A DNA stretch of 64,000 nt from Terriglobia bacterium (GTDB lineage: Bacteria; Acidobacteriota; Terriglobia; Acidiferrales; UBA7541), in NCBI GenBank assembly GCA_020073485.1, contig JAIQFB010000015.1:1-64000 (forward strand), written 5' to 3'. The position numbers and the translations under genes were made by a program. This document shows, in pieces, positions 46,518 through 55,894 of this stretch. Position 1 is the first letter of the stretch. Every line of letters begins with the position of its first letter. The notes under the pieces were generated by a model. The model was not told the origin of the DNA and searched no databases. It was given only the letters and a program-made list of their open reading frames with translations.

Positions 46518-47375
46518 CTATCGCAGTAGATCCTCGAGCTGAATTTTCGCGTCGGTTTTGGAATCGCGGTACTTCACAATCACAGGCGTGTAGAGCGAAA
46601 TCCCCCACTCCTTGCCCATGCCGCGCGAGATGGCGCGCGAACCGGCGACGACTACGGCTTCCTCGGGCACGATCAGCGGCTCGGTTTCCGTGGCCGCGTA
46701 CACTTTGCCGCGCACAATGTCGTAAACGGGCGTGGACCGGTTCAGAATCGTGCCGGTGCCGAGGACGGCGCGGCGCTTCACAATCGTGCCTTCATAGACG
46801 CCGCAGTTTCCGCCGAGCAGGACTTCGTCTTCGATGATCACGGGCAGCGCGCCGACAGGTTCGAGAACGCCGCCGATTTGCGTGGCGGCCGAGATGTGAC
46901 AGTTGCGCCCGACCTGCGCGCAGCTCCCGACCAGGGCGTGCGAATCGACCATGGTGCCGTCACCCACGTAGGCGCCGGCGTTGACGAACATCGGAGGCAT
47001 GCACACGACATCGCGCCCGATGTAGCAGCCATCGCGGATGCTCGATCCGCCGGGAACAATGCGGACACCGTCGCCCGGCGCGAACCGTTTCACGGGATAC
47101 GTATCTTTGTCATTGAAAGGCTGCCGCGTGGCGTCGATGGACATATCCACGACTGTGCCCATGCGGAAGCCGACCAGGATTCCCTTCTTCACCCAGGCGT
47201 TGGTCCGCCAGCCGCTGGGCTGCGAAGCGTCGGGCTCGGCCGACCGCACGCGGCCCGCGTTCAGCTCCGCCTTGAACGCGCGGAATAGTTCGCGGTCCGA
47301 TTCGCTATAGCTCGCGGGCTTTTCCTGAAATAAAGCCTCGATCCGCTTTTCCAGTTGCTCAGCTGCGGTTGGCAA
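46518..47375 (-). CDS. dapD: Tetrahydrodipicolinate N-succinyltransferase
   Basis: DapD (285 aa) succinylates tetrahydrodipicolinate in the succinylase lysine/DAP route. The left-handed beta-helix is visible in hexapeptide repeats such as [20 protein letters not shown] and [20 protein letters not shown]. The start is a TTG at 47375 that overlaps the dapA end by 17 nt. It is the last gene of dapE-dapB-dapA-dapD. Confidence 0.94.
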   Translation of the reverse strand: MPTAAEQLEKRIEALFQEKPASYSESDRELFRAFKAELNAGRVRSAEPDASQPSGWRTNAWVKKGILVGFRMGTVVDMSIDATRQPFNDKDTYPVKRFAPGDGVRIVPGGSSIRDGCYIGRDVVCMPPMFVNAGAYVGDGTMVDSHALVGSCAQVGRNCHISAATQIGGVLEPVGALPVIIEDEVLLGGNCGVYEGTIVKRRAVLGTGTILNRSTPVYDIVRGKVYAATETEPLIVPEEAVVVAGSRAISRGMGKEWGISLYTPVIVKYRDSKTDAKIQLEDLLR

Positions 47376-48270
47376 CGTGCACCCTTTCCAGAAGCGCGAG
47401 GGACTCCAGCACGGCGCGAATCTTCGCGAGATTTTCGACGCGGGGCGGCACCAGTGGCAGGCGGAAGACGGGCTGGAGCAAACCCATTTCCGCCATGCCC
47501 GCTTTCACGGGCGTGGGATTGGTTTCGACAAAATTGACTTCCAGCAGCGGCAGCCACTTGCGCTGCATGGCGCGCGCGGCGGCGAAATCGCCCGAGACGC
47601 ACAGTTGCGCGAGTTGGGTCATCTCAGCGGGAATAATGTTGGACGCCACGGAAATAATTCCGCGCCCCCCCATGGCCGCGATCGGCAGCGTCAGCGAGTC
47701 GTCGCCCGAGAGAACGATGAAATCTTCCGGCACCTGCTGAATCACCTGCGTGATCTGCGCGAAGCTCCCCGAAGCTTCCTTGACGCCGATGATGTTCTCG
47801 ATTTCCGAAAGCCGCCGGACGGTCGCGGGATCGATGTTCACGTTGGTGCGCGGCGGCACGTTGTACAGAATGATCGGCAGCGAAATCGCGGACGCAATGG
47901 CTTTATAGTGATGGTAGAGGCCTTCCTGCGTAGGCTTGTTGTAATAGGGCGTGACCGACAGGATGCCGTCGGCGCCCATGCGCTCGATGGCGCGCGCCAT
48001 TTCAATCACGCCGTGCGTATCGTAGCCGCCCGCTCCGGCCAGCACGGGGACTTTCCCCTTGGCCTCTTCCAGCGTGATGGCCACCACGCGCAGGTGTTCG
48101 GCGTGCGAGAGCGTCGGACTTTCGCCGGTGGTGCCGCAGGGCACCAGAAAATTGATGCCCGCGGCGATCTGGCGGCGGATCAGCCGCCGCAGCGTTTCTT
48201 CATCGAGTGAGAAATCCTTTTGAAACGGCGTGACCATCGCCGTCCCGCATCCCGTGAATCCCTTGAACAT
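47359..48270 (-). CDS. dapA: 4-hydroxy-tetrahydrodipicolinate synthase
   Basis: DapA (303 aa from ATG 48270) condenses pyruvate and aspartate semialdehyde. Motifs: [34 protein letters not shown], the catalytic tyrosine in [14 protein letters not shown] and the Schiff-base lysine in [14 protein letters not shown] longer frame to 48333 has no support. A family B repeat stands between it and dapB. Confidence 0.95.
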   Translation of the reverse strand: MFKGFTGCGTAMVTPFQKDFSLDEETLRRLIRRQIAAGINFLVPCGTTGESPTLSHAEHLRVVAITLEEAKGKVPVLAGAGGYDTHGVIEMARAIERMGADGILSVTPYYNKPTQEGLYHHYKAIASAISLPIILYNVPPRTNVNIDPATVRRLSEIENIIGVKEASGSFAQITQVIQQVPEDFIVLSGDDSLTLPIAAMGGRGIISVASNIIPAEMTQLAQLCVSGDFAAARAMQRKWLPLLEVNFVETNPTPVKAGMAEMGLLQPVFRLPLVPPRVENLAKIRAVLESLALLERVHVANRS

Positions 48271-48345
48271 GGCGCCACCTCTTTTTCTGGTATGCAAACA
48301 ATTTCCGATGCCCGCCAAAACTACTCGCCCCAAACTCTAAGCGTC

Positions 48346-48433
48346 GTCATTCCGAGGCGCGCTGCGCACTGAGGAATCCCTATTGCTCTTGGCCTTAGAA
48401 CCCGGAGCGATTCCTCGCTTCGCTCGGAATGAC
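48346..48433. repeat. Dispersed inverted repeat, family B
   Basis: Arms GTCATTCCGAGGCGCGCTGC and the inverse CGCTTCGCTCGGAATGAC; the left arm is more diverged. It lies inside the dap operon between dapB and dapA. Confidence 0.8.
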
Positions 48434-48487
48434 GAGCCTAAGGCTTATTCACGCGAACTGAGCAGTTCGAGCCCGCGGGATTAAAAT

Positions 48488-49216
48488 CTAATCCGCGGGC
48501 TGGTGCGCGGGTTTCGCGTCAACCGCGAAAATGACCTCTCCAAATTCGTGCAGGCCGCGCTTGCCGATCACCCACTGCGCGGCCTTGAGCGCGCCGCGCG
48601 CGAATCCTTCGCGGCTGCGCGCCGTGTGCCGCAGCGTGATGGTGTCGGCGGCCGAGTCAAATCCGATTTCGTGCGTACCGGGAATCGTGCCGGCGCGGTT
48701 GGAACTCACGTCGATGCGCCGCGAGTATCCTGCGCGCTGCATTTCCTCGACGAGTTGCAGCAGCGTGCCCGACGGCGCGTCCTTCTTCGCCGTGTGATGC
48801 ACTTCCCAGGCCCACGCGCCGTATTCCGGCTCGCCGGCCATTAGGCGCGCCGCCTCGGCCACCACGTGCCGGAACACATTCACGCCGATGGAATAGTTCG
48901 CGCTCCAGACGACGCCCACGCCGGAGATGTCCACAAATTCCCTGACGCGGCCCAGTTCGCCGTACCATCCCGTCGTGCCCACCACGGTCGGCACGCCGAT
49001 CGCGCACAGCCGCTCCAGATTCGCCACGGCCACGTGCGGGGTCGAAAACTCGATGGCCACGTCCACGCCGCGAAAATTTTCCGGCGTGATTCCCGCCTGG
49101 TTCACGTTCGTATCGATGTCCAGCTTCAGACCCACCGAAAATCCGGCTTCCGGGGCGAGCCGCTCGATCAGTTGCCCCATTTTCCCGTACCCGACGATGG
49201 CGAGATTCTTAGGCAT
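48488..49216 (-). CDS. dapB: 4-hydroxy-tetrahydrodipicolinate reductase
   Basis: DapB (242 aa) has the dinucleotide motif LAIVGYGKMGQLIERLAP, the EFSTPHVAVANLERL and GTTGWYGELG blocks, and HHTAKKDAPSGTLLQL with the catalytic His pair and Lys. Size is normal. It overlaps dapE by 8 nt. Confidence 0.94.
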   Translation of the reverse strand: MPKNLAIVGYGKMGQLIERLAPEAGFSVGLKLDIDTNVNQAGITPENFRGVDVAIEFSTPHVAVANLERLCAIGVPTVVGTTGWYGELGRVREFVDISGVGVVWSANYSIGVNVFRHVVAEAARLMAGEPEYGAWAWEVHHTAKKDAPSGTLLQLVEEMQRAGYSRRIDVSSNRAGTIPGTHEIGFDSAADTITLRHTARSREGFARGALKAAQWVIGKRGLHEFGEVIFAVDAKPAHQPAD

Positions 49217-50234
49217 GGTGGGCTTGTCCTCGGCTCAAGAGCGTCCGTGTCATGTTCGCGTAGGCATCGACTGCGTCGAGCAATTCACGCTTGGAAATTT
49301 TCTCCTGCGTGGTGTGCGCCACGTGAATACTGCCCGGCCCGAATAGGAACGGCTCGCCCCAGGCCGGCGCAAGGACCGGAATATCGGTGGTGAAGGCGAC
49401 GACCGAAGTGGGAAGGCCGTCGAGCGCCGCGAAGCGCATGGCTGGCAGCGTCAAAATCTCTTTCACCTCGACGCGATTGCCGACGGCGGCGCGCAGCGCC
49501 TGATCGATTTGCCGCCCGTCGCTGACCAGGCGAATCGCGAGTTCCGCCTTCGCCGCATCCGGAATAATGTTGGGCGCGCGGCCTCCGGAAATTGTGCCGA
49601 TATTCAGCGTCGTTTTCCCGAGGACAGCATCCTCGGGCAGCGGCATCCGCCGGACGACTTCGAGGGCATCGAGGAGTTTTTCGATGGCGGAATCACCCAG
49701 CTCCGGATACGCGGAATGCGCCATTTTACCCGTAGCGATGACTTCGCAGCGCAAAATCCCCTTGGAGCCCAGCGCCACTTTGCTCTCGGTCGGCTCGCCG
49801 TTGATCAGGTAGCGCGCGCCACGGGGCGATCGCGCGGCGACTTCCGCTCCGGCGCTATTGCGCTCTTCCCCGACGACAAACAGCAGGCCGAAGTTCCGCG
49901 TGCCGGCTTCAATCAATTTTTCGGCGGCGGCGATCATCGCGGCGATGATTCCCTTGGCATCGCACGAGCCGCGCCCGTAGATGTTGGAGTCATCCTCGCT
50001 CGATGCGAAGAACGGCGGCACGGTGTCCATGTGCGTCGAGAGCACGACGACGGGTTCGCCCCACTCGGCGTACACATTGAAGCGGTTGGGCGTCACCATC
50101 ATGGCTTCCACATTGCCGCCGGAACCCGCCGCCAGGCCGGAAAGGTAGTGAAGCAGGTAATCCCCCACCTGCTTTTCGTTCTCAGTGATCGACTCGATGT
50201 CGACCAGCGCGCGCGTCATTTCAAATGGATGCAT
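49209..50234 (-). CDS. dapE: M20-family deacylase, probable succinyl-diaminopimelate desuccinylase
   Basis: The 341-residue M20 metallopeptidase has VVLSTHMDTVPPF (first metal His and catalytic Asp), GRGSCDAKGIIAAMI (bridging Asp), VGEERNSAGAEV (catalytic Glu pair) and a late VAHTTQEKISK. M20 enzymes include DapE and ArgE; the dapB-dapA-dapD genes directly downstream favour DapE. It is the first gene behind the lysine-riboswitch-like leader. The second methionine at 50219 is an alternative start. Confidence 0.88.
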   Translation of the reverse strand: MHPFEMTRALVDIESITENEKQVGDYLLHYLSGLAAGSGGNVEAMMVTPNRFNVYAEWGEPVVVLSTHMDTVPPFFASSEDDSNIYGRGSCDAKGIIAAMIAAAEKLIEAGTRNFGLLFVVGEERNSAGAEVAARSPRGARYLINGEPTESKVALGSKGILRCEVIATGKMAHSAYPELGDSAIEKLLDALEVVRRMPLPEDAVLGKTTLNIGTISGGRAPNIIPDAAKAELAIRLVSDGRQIDQALRAAVGNRVEVKEILTLPAMRFAALDGLPTSVVAFTTDIPVLAPAWGEPFLFGPGSIHVAHTTQEKISKRELLDAVDAYANMTRTLLSRGQAHHA

Positions 50235-50249
50235 GCGTAATTGCCACTA

Positions 50250-50325
50250 GTGGCACAGGCTTCAGCTTGTTCGCCTTTCGAGCGTCCAATAGATCAAAAC
50301 CGCACAGGCTGAAGCCTGTGCCAAC
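50250..50325. repeat. Dispersed inverted repeat, family A (GTGGCACAGG variant)
   Basis: Arms GTGGCACAGGCTTCAGC and, inverted, GGCTGAAGCCTGTGCCA lie in the dapE leader between riboswitch and start codon. Confidence 0.85.
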
Positions 50326-50441
50326 AGACTCACCGTCAAATTCAGTCTATAGTTTAATCCTAAGGAAGGAACGGCGCGCAGGCAAAGGAGCGGCGCTCGC
50401 GAATATGCAGGGCGCCTCGCTCCTCGATAGCGCTCCATCCG

Positions 50442-50475
50442 TTTTACAGGCGGGCTCCAAGTAGAGCCCACACCC
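50442..50475. repeat. Family C palindrome abutting the riboswitch-like leader
   Basis: TTTTACAGGCGGGCTCC, then AAGTAGAGCCCACACCCG. On the reverse strand its CTCTAC can pair with GTAGAG at the 5' end of the aptamer. Confidence 0.82.
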
Positions 50476-50642
50476 GCCCTCAGGATGACAGTGAGCAGGT
50501 ATTAGCCTGGCCCCCCAGCCGCCCCGGCGTGACTGCCGTCGGCGGCTTCGGCGGAAGAAACTGCCTTGCACCTTTCGCCCGGGCCTCCGAAGTTCCTCGG
50601 AATCGCTGCCCGGCTACTCATTGCTTCCGCTCCTCTACCAAG
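50458..50642 (-). promoter_or_regulatory. Lysine riboswitch (L-box) candidate upstream of dapE-dapB-dapA-dapD
   Basis: Read on the reverse strand, the leader has the ordered L-box landmarks: GGTAGAGGAGCGGAAGC, ATGAGTAGCC, GAGGAACTTCGGAGG, GCGAAAGGTGCAAGG, CCGCCGAAGCC, GGCGGCTGGGG and ACTGTCATCC. These match the conserved junction, GAGTA, GCCGAAG and GGCTGG positions of lysine riboswitches. Location in front of a diaminopimelate/lysine operon fits exactly. The closing stem would use GTAGAG with CTCTAC from a family C palindrome. Folding was judged by eye only. Confidence 0.75.
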
Positions 50643-50799
50643 ACGCTGCAAAGATACCACCCCGGCGCGCGCGGGGTCAAACATCGGCCCGTGGCGGAAA
50701 AGCCGCGCGCATTGCGGGCCAAGTTCCCGGGTGATAGACTCCGCCCGCTAGATTTTCACCGGCCCAGGTCGACCACACTCGAAAAACGAAGGAGACGAC

Positions 50800-51264
50800 G
50801 TGAACACAAAGAATGCCTTATTGTGTATTTCCGTTTTTGTTCTCGCCCTGTCCGCCGGGCTTGGGGTGATTCAGGCGCAAACCAATTCCAAAGCAGACGC
50901 CGTTGCCGCGGTGACCAAGCTCGAGGGCGACAGCGTGAAAGCCGACCTGGCCAATGACAAGGCTTTCTACGCGAAGGTTCTGGCCGAGGATTGGACCGGA
51001 GGCGACAGCGGGGGCAAGTGGTTCACGAAGGCCGACATGATGAAAATGATGGACGACACGGCGCACAACAAAACGAACAGCGAAAAAATGACCGAGCTGA
51101 AAGTGCGCGTGTACGGCAACACGGCCATCGCCACGTACAAGGACACCTACGACGCCATGTTGAACGGCGAACATCGCTCGCGCACCGTGATCAGCACGGA
51201 CACTTTCGTCAAGATGGGCGGCGAATGGAAGCTTGTGGCGGGCCACGCATCGGAAGCGAAGTAG
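50800..51264 (+). CDS. Secreted SnoaL/DUF4440-like protein (NTF2 fold)
   Basis: From GTG 50800 (GAAGGAG upstream) the 154-residue product has a signal peptide (LLCISVFVLALSAGLGVIQAQ) and a domain with DKAFYAKVLAEDW, KVRVYGNTAIATYKDTYDAM and VFVK-like TDTFVKMGGEWKLVAGHAS. This ending is typical of DUF4440/SnoaL-like NTF2-fold proteins. The function is unknown; the fold often binds small ligands. Confidence 0.78.
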   Translation: MNTKNALLCISVFVLALSAGLGVIQAQTNSKADAVAAVTKLEGDSVKADLANDKAFYAKVLAEDWTGGDSGGKWFTKADMMKMMDDTAHNKTNSEKMTELKVRVYGNTAIATYKDTYDAMLNGEHRSRTVISTDTFVKMGGEWKLVAGHASEAK

Positions 51265-51756
51265 CGGCCGGGTGAACGGCGGCACCCGGCGGCCGGCCCA
51301 AAAGAAGTTTGCCGGCAAATAGCGGTTCCCGGACCGGCGGATCCTCGGGAGCTAGGATGCGCGCGAGGAGCGCGACCGCTCCACGGGCGTTCCGCGATTT
51401 GCACGGCGAATCTGCCGCGATTGCTGTACCGTCTCTTCTGGAAAAAAATCTTCGGCGCCAATGAATGAACGGCCGTTCTCACGAATTTCCGTGGAGAACT
51501 CTTACTGAGCGGCGAAAGCTGTTTGGCCGCACGTTACGGCGGATCTGGGCGCTGCCGCCACCCAAGTGGAGCACCACGATTGCCGTTGCGAAATCTGAAG
51601 CCGAAGAAGGAAGATGGAGGCAGTGTCTGAGAATTTGGCCAGGCGCCGGCAGGCGCGACGTATCCGACGGGCGAAAAATGGGCGGTTAGGCCTCTGCGAT
51701 TTCGCTCAGGCCTGCCCTTATGGCGAAATCAGTTGTGCCGAGGTCAACGGACACAT
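51265..51756. other. Intergenic region without a recognised gene
   Basis: Short frames (for example 51465-51689) have no recognisable protein pattern. I see no repeat of families A-D, no hairpin terminator and no clear promoter. It separates the SnoaL-like gene from the polytopic membrane protein. Confidence 0.5.
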
Positions 51757-53742
51757 ATGGCGCGCAATCCAGAGGTCCAAATCGAAAACTCCTGTTTCCG
51801 CCATGCGTTTCAACCGGAGAATGCCGATGAAGTAGAAGCGGGCCACGCACTTACATCGTTCGCGTCCAAAGTCTGGCGCACTTTGCTTCACACACTTTCT
51901 CGCAGCCCTGAGGAGAAACTCAATCGGCGCGACCTGACCTGCTTCCTGTGGATTCTGACATCGTTTGCGGTAGGCCTCGCCGCCTCCTGGCAACGCTGGG
52001 GAATTCCCGCAGTGGACAGCGGGCGCGAACTGAATGTCCCTCTGCGGCTGCTTCGTGGAGAAACGCTCTACTCGGATGTGGGATACATTTACGGCCCACT
52101 CTCTCCTTACCTCAACGCACTTCTGTATCGCATCTTCCACCCGTCCTTGTGGGTCCTGTGGGGTCACGGCATCGTGGCGGCTATGCTTATCCTCGCCTTG
52201 TGTTACTGGATAGCCCGGCAGATTGGCGGTCGGTTCGCCTCCACGCTTGCGTGCGTGGCCATTACCTGGTTGTGCGCGCTGAAATCCGAGGGAAATTACA
52301 TGATGGCCTACGCCTTCGGCGGGCTCGACGGCTGCGCGTTCGTGCTGGCGACCACCGCCCTGTCGATCGTTTTCTTGCGGAAGAAGAGGTCCGCAGTTCT
52401 GCTTTCCGCAGGCATTATGGCCGCGCTTGCGATTCTCTCAAAAACGGAATTCGGCGGAACTGCGGTGGGGACGGGCATCGTGGCAGCGACTCTCGCGGGT
52501 TTCCCCCGGATTCGCAGCATGGCGGCGTGGCTCGCGGCGTTTCTGCTTCCTGCCTTGGGAATTCCCGCTCTGATTTTTTCATGGCTCGCCGCATCGGTTG
52601 GCTGGCGGACCCTCATTGTTGACAGCCACCTGTTCTTCGGACACGTGCCCTGGCAACTGATGTACTTCAACGGGCTCCGGTTCGGATTTGGCCGCCCCTG
52701 GCATTCCCTGGGGTTGATGATTGCCTCCCTGGTTCGCCTAGTCGCCTTCGGAGGACTGCTGGTTTACGCCAGCACGTTGATCGAGATGCGGCCGGGCCGA
52801 ATTCCGCGGGAAAGCAAAGGCGCCGCGCCGAAAAAGAGATCGCGCGCCGTGGCGGGCCTGCTGATTTCCCTGGCTGCAATCATCGTTTCAGGGATCGGCC
52901 TGTCGGACCTGGGCCCGTTTATGCCCATGCCGTTTCTCTTGCTCATACTGCTTGCCGGGGGAGCCGGCGCGTTCGTGCAAGCCGATCGAACTGGTAACTC
53001 GACAAACCGTTTGCAGGCCGGCACGATGATTATTATCACAGCGTCCGCGCTTTTCAGTCTGGCGAGAATGGTTTTGCGCGTTTCCACCGGCGGAGCGCTG
53101 AGTTCATTCCTTCTGCCGGGGTCCGTAATTCTTTTTGTATATCTTTGGCTGGCGGTCTTCCCTCTGTTCATCGCCGATGGGGCCGTGCGCCATCGGACAG
53201 CGCAGATCGTCTCCATCGCCCTCGCCGCCAGCGTGCTTATCACCGCCATCACAATCTCGGTTCGGTATCACCGGAAATTCACATTTCCGGTGGTAACCGA
53301 CGTGGGCACGTGGCGCACATCGAACGAAATCGGAATTGCCTTTGCGCAAGCTTTGCAATTCATAGAAGAAAAGTCCGCGTCGGGCGATGCCATGGCCGTT
53401 CTGCCGGAAGGAACTTCGCTGGTGTTCTTGTCCGGACGCCGGAATCCCCTGCACGACGAAATCGTTACGCCGGGGTTTCTGGACCTGGCGGGTGAAGAAC
53501 GCGCCATCGAGAGCTTGAGCCAGTCGCATGCCCCTCTGGTGTTCGTCTCCAACCTGCCAACGTCAGAATTCGGAGAGACGACGCTCGGAAAGGACTACAA
53601 CCAGCACTTGATGTCCTGGATCGAACTGAATTATGAAATCTGTGGAGTTTTCGGGCCCCGGCACGACCCAGGGCTCCAGATCGGCGATCCGGTCTACTTC
53701 CTGCGCGCGTATTGTCTCGCCTCCACCGTTCCCCATCGATAG
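51757..53742 (+). CDS. Large polytopic membrane protein, glycosyltransferase-C-like
   Basis: The ATG at 51757 gives 661 residues. After about 60 soluble residues come roughly twelve hydrophobic segments, then a 150-residue C-terminal soluble domain. The first periplasmic loop has AVDSGRELNVPLRLLRGETL followed by YIYGPLSPYLNALLY, matching the acidic loop of GT-C (PMT/ArnT-like, 'family 39') glycosyltransferases. It probably transfers sugar from a polyprenyl carrier; donor and acceptor are unknown. No neighbour helps. Confidence 0.7.
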   Translation: MARNPEVQIENSCFRHAFQPENADEVEAGHALTSFASKVWRTLLHTLSRSPEEKLNRRDLTCFLWILTSFAVGLAASWQRWGIPAVDSGRELNVPLRLLRGETLYSDVGYIYGPLSPYLNALLYRIFHPSLWVLWGHGIVAAMLILALCYWIARQIGGRFASTLACVAITWLCALKSEGNYMMAYAFGGLDGCAFVLATTALSIVFLRKKRSAVLLSAGIMAALAILSKTEFGGTAVGTGIVAATLAGFPRIRSMAAWLAAFLLPALGIPALIFSWLAASVGWRTLIVDSHLFFGHVPWQLMYFNGLRFGFGRPWHSLGLMIASLVRLVAFGGLLVYASTLIEMRPGRIPRESKGAAPKKRSRAVAGLLISLAAIIVSGIGLSDLGPFMPMPFLLLILLAGGAGAFVQADRTGNSTNRLQAGTMIIITASALFSLARMVLRVSTGGALSSFLLPGSVILFVYLWLAVFPLFIADGAVRHRTAQIVSIALAASVLITAITISVRYHRKFTFPVVTDVGTWRTSNEIGIAFAQALQFIEEKSASGDAMAVLPEGTSLVFLSGRRNPLHDEIVTPGFLDLAGEERAIESLSQSHAPLVFVSNLPTSEFGETTLGKDYNQHLMSWIELNYEICGVFGPRHDPGLQIGDPVYFLRAYCLASTVPHR

Positions 53743-53762
53743 CGGGAAGCGAGAAGATTGGC

Positions 53763-54020
53763 TTAAGGTCTAGTCTCAACAATTGCGATAGTTGTGGGAA
53801 ATCGCCCCGTCGAAGCCACCCATGGCAATACCGTCAGGGCGCCCGTACTGGCATTCAAGGAGTAGCCGGAGAGCGTTCCGGCCAATTCATTGGTCACGTA
53901 TGCGAATTTCCCGGATGGCTCGAAAGCGAAGGAGGTAGGGCCCGTACCCGTCGCGAAGGGAGACCCGCTGATCGCCGAGAGATTGCCGTTGGTTGGATCG
54001 ATCGAAAAAACGGTCACAGA
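53763..54020 (-). pseudogene. C-terminal fragment of a YncE/lactonase-like beta-propeller protein
   Basis: The reverse strand reads GNSVTVFSIDPTNGNLSAIS, then GSPFATGTGPTSFAFEPSGK and FAYVTNELAGTLSGYSLNAS, the blade repeats of the lactonase-type seven-bladed propeller, ending at a stop at 53763. Only two blades remain. Upstream of GNSVT the same frame reads out-of-frame sequence of another gene, so the 5' part is lost. Confidence 0.7.
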
Positions 54021-54235
54021 ATTGCCAGGATAGAGCGATAGTCCGCGACGCGGCGCGCCAGGTCCTTCGGACCCCGGCCCGTGTAGTCTTTGACCAGCCA
54101 CGCGCGGAGTTCTTGCGCGCCATCCTCGGGCACGGTCTGGAATCGCGAGAGAACGTGATAGCCGCTGAACGCGAGCACAATGGCAACCACGGCCATCGCT
54201 TTCCAACCCGTCAATTCGATATGTGTTTCCGGCAT
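54014..54235 (-). pseudogene. N-terminal fragment of a single-pass membrane protein
   Basis: From ATG 54235 the frame reads MPETHIELTGWKAMAVVAIV, LAFSGYHVLSRFQTVPED and a charged helix ending at a stop (54014) seven bases into the propeller fragment. It looks like the start of a longer membrane protein cut off by a deletion that joined it to the propeller remnant. As a 73-residue product it could still be made. Confidence 0.55.
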
Positions 54236-54383
54236 GGCACAGCCTGCAAATCTCCGGGAAAGTTGGTTTAACACATACAATTTTCTCTCATTTCCGGGGA
54301 CAGGCGTCTCTGTCACGTTGCGGTTCGCTGAGTTGGTTAACAGAGGACAGTTCAGGGCGAAGGGTCCCGAGGGTAAAAACGCC

Positions 54384-54412
54384 TTGACACGGGGATAGGC
54401 TGAATCTATACT
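54384..54412 (+). promoter_or_regulatory. Sigma-70 promoter upstream of SAM-II leader
   Basis: TTGACA (54384-54389), a 17-nt spacer and TATACT (54407-54412) form a near-consensus promoter. Transcription would start near 54419, immediately before the riboswitch. Confidence 0.85.
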
Positions 54413-54423
54413 TTGTTCGCTGG

Positions 54424-54474
54424 ACACGTGGCGATTTAAGGCAACTTGCTCCACGTAAAAAACTGCTAAAGAGT
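54424..54474 (+). promoter_or_regulatory. SAM-II riboswitch
   Basis: The leader reads CGTGG, GATTTAAGGCAACTTGC, CCACG, TAAAAAACT and GCTAAAGAG. P1 pairs CGTGG (54427-54431) with CCACG (54451-54455); the GATTTAA, CTTGC and GCTAAA segments are the invariant parts of SAM-II aptamers. It starts right at the expected +1 and is followed by a terminator, then a threonine-synthase-like gene. SAM-II elements normally control methionine and SAM genes. Confidence 0.88.
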
Positions 54475-54502
54475 CGGACGAGCACTCAATCAGAAATTTT
54501 TG

Positions 54503-54540
54503 AGCCCTCCCCCTCTTTGGCGTGGAGGGTGTTTTATTTT
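54503..54540 (+). terminator. Rho-independent terminator, probable expression platform of the SAM-II riboswitch
   Basis: CCCTCC (54505-54510) pairs with GGAGGG (54524-54529), followed by TGTTTTATTTT. It lies 30 nt after the aptamer and about 97 nt before the coding start. Confidence 0.78.
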
Positions 54541-54636
54541 AGCCCCCTCGCGCCGCCCACCTGCAGCAGTTCATCCAGTCAGAACAAGATTCTTCATAGG
54601 TGGCCGCTGGATAGCCATCGAAAGCAGGAAGCCCTT

Positions 54637-55887
54637 ATGGCCGAACATTATCAGCTGAAGTGCCGTGAATGCGGGAAGTTGTGGGGAAATCAGGCGCGGT
54701 CGTTCTGCGAGGAGTGCCTCTCTCCCCTCGAAGTGGTCTATGATCTCGATGCCATCCGTCCCATTTTCACCCGTAAAAACATCGAGGCTGGCCCGAACAA
54801 TCTCTGGCGCTATAGCGCGCTGCTGCCCCTCCCGGAGGGCTACCAATGTACTCTCCCGACAGGGTTTACGCCACTGCTGCAGGCGCGGCGGCTGGGCAAG
54901 AAACTGGGCGCAAGCCAGCTGTACGTGAAAAACGACGCCGTGTGCTTCCCTACGCTTTCGTTTAAGGATCGCGTGGTGGCGACCGCCCTGGCTGCGGCGC
55001 GCCGGTTTGGTTTTCAGATCGTGAGTTGCTCTTCGACCGGCAACCTGGCCAACGCCGTGGCTGCGCAGGCCGCGCGCGAAGGGTTTGACGCCTGGATCTT
55101 CATTCCCGCTGATCTTGAGCCCGCCAAAATCACCGGCACGCAGGTATTCGGCGCAAAGCTGGTGCGCATCGCCGGCAACTACGACCAAGTGAACCGGCTG
55201 TGCTCGCAGATCGCCGAAAAATTCAACTGGGGATTCGTGAACGTGAATTTGCGGCCCTACTACGCCGAAGGCTCCAAAACCGTGGGCTACGAAATCGCCG
55301 AGCAACTCGGCTGGCGCCTGCCGGACAACATCGTGGTACCCATGGCCGGAGGCTCCCTGATCACCAAGATCCGCAAGGCCTTCAATGAATTGATTGCGCT
55401 GGGCCTGGTCGAGGAAAAGAAAGTGAAGTTCTTCGGCGCGCAAGCCACGGGCTGCTCCCCGATTTCCGACGCCGTGAAGCGCAATCTCGACCGATTCGAG
55501 CCGCAAAAGCCCGCCACGATTGCGCGCTCGCTCGCTATCGGGAATCCCGCCGATGGTTTTTACGCCTCGCGCGCCATCCGCGACAGCGGCGGCTGGGCCG
55601 AGGATGTTTCCGACGCCGATATCGTCAAGGGCATACAACTGCTGGCCGAAAACGAAGGAATTTTTACCGAAACGGCCGGCGGCGTAACCACCGGCGTGAC
55701 GCAAAAGCTGATCCAGCAGGGCTACATCAATCCCAGCGAAATCACTGTCGCCTGCATCACTGGAAACGGCCTCAAGACCATCGACGCGATTTCGCAGGAA
55801 TACACGCTGACGCCGGCGATCGAGCCGCGCCTATCCGTGTTTGAATCCTTCATCAACGACCGCATGGTCGCGGTCGCGGGAAATTAG
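54637..55887 (+). CDS. Threonine-synthase-like PLP enzyme under SAM-II control (possible homocysteine synthase)
   Basis: From ATG 54637 the protein has 416 residues: an N-terminal zinc ribbon (C9, C12, C24, C27 in LKCRECGKLWG and SFCEECLSP), then a fold-type II PLP domain with K110 in FPTLSFKDRVVATAL and phosphate loop SCSSTGNLANAVAAQAAREG. Usual ThrC has TGSFKDRG, so the lysine context differs. A SAM-II riboswitch upstream and a ThiS/MoaD-like gene 8 nt downstream point to methionine, not threonine, synthesis: perhaps O-phosphohomoserine plus carrier-bound sulfur to homocysteine. A conventional thrC is at 42930. Annotation pipelines would say threonine synthase. Confidence 0.85.
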   Translation: MAEHYQLKCRECGKLWGNQARSFCEECLSPLEVVYDLDAIRPIFTRKNIEAGPNNLWRYSALLPLPEGYQCTLPTGFTPLLQARRLGKKLGASQLYVKNDAVCFPTLSFKDRVVATALAAARRFGFQIVSCSSTGNLANAVAAQAAREGFDAWIFIPADLEPAKITGTQVFGAKLVRIAGNYDQVNRLCSQIAEKFNWGFVNVNLRPYYAEGSKTVGYEIAEQLGWRLPDNIVVPMAGGSLITKIRKAFNELIALGLVEEKKVKFFGAQATGCSPISDAVKRNLDRFEPQKPATIARSLAIGNPADGFYASRAIRDSGGWAEDVSDADIVKGIQLLAENEGIFTETAGGVTTGVTQKLIQQGYINPSEITVACITGNGLKTIDAISQEYTLTPAIEPRLSVFESFINDRMVAVAGN

Positions 55888-55894
55888 GAAAAAA

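Noticed and set aside
51465-51689. 74-codon frame as a gene
   Set aside because: Arg/Gly/Trp-rich composition typical of chance frames in high-GC DNA and no ribosome-binding site.
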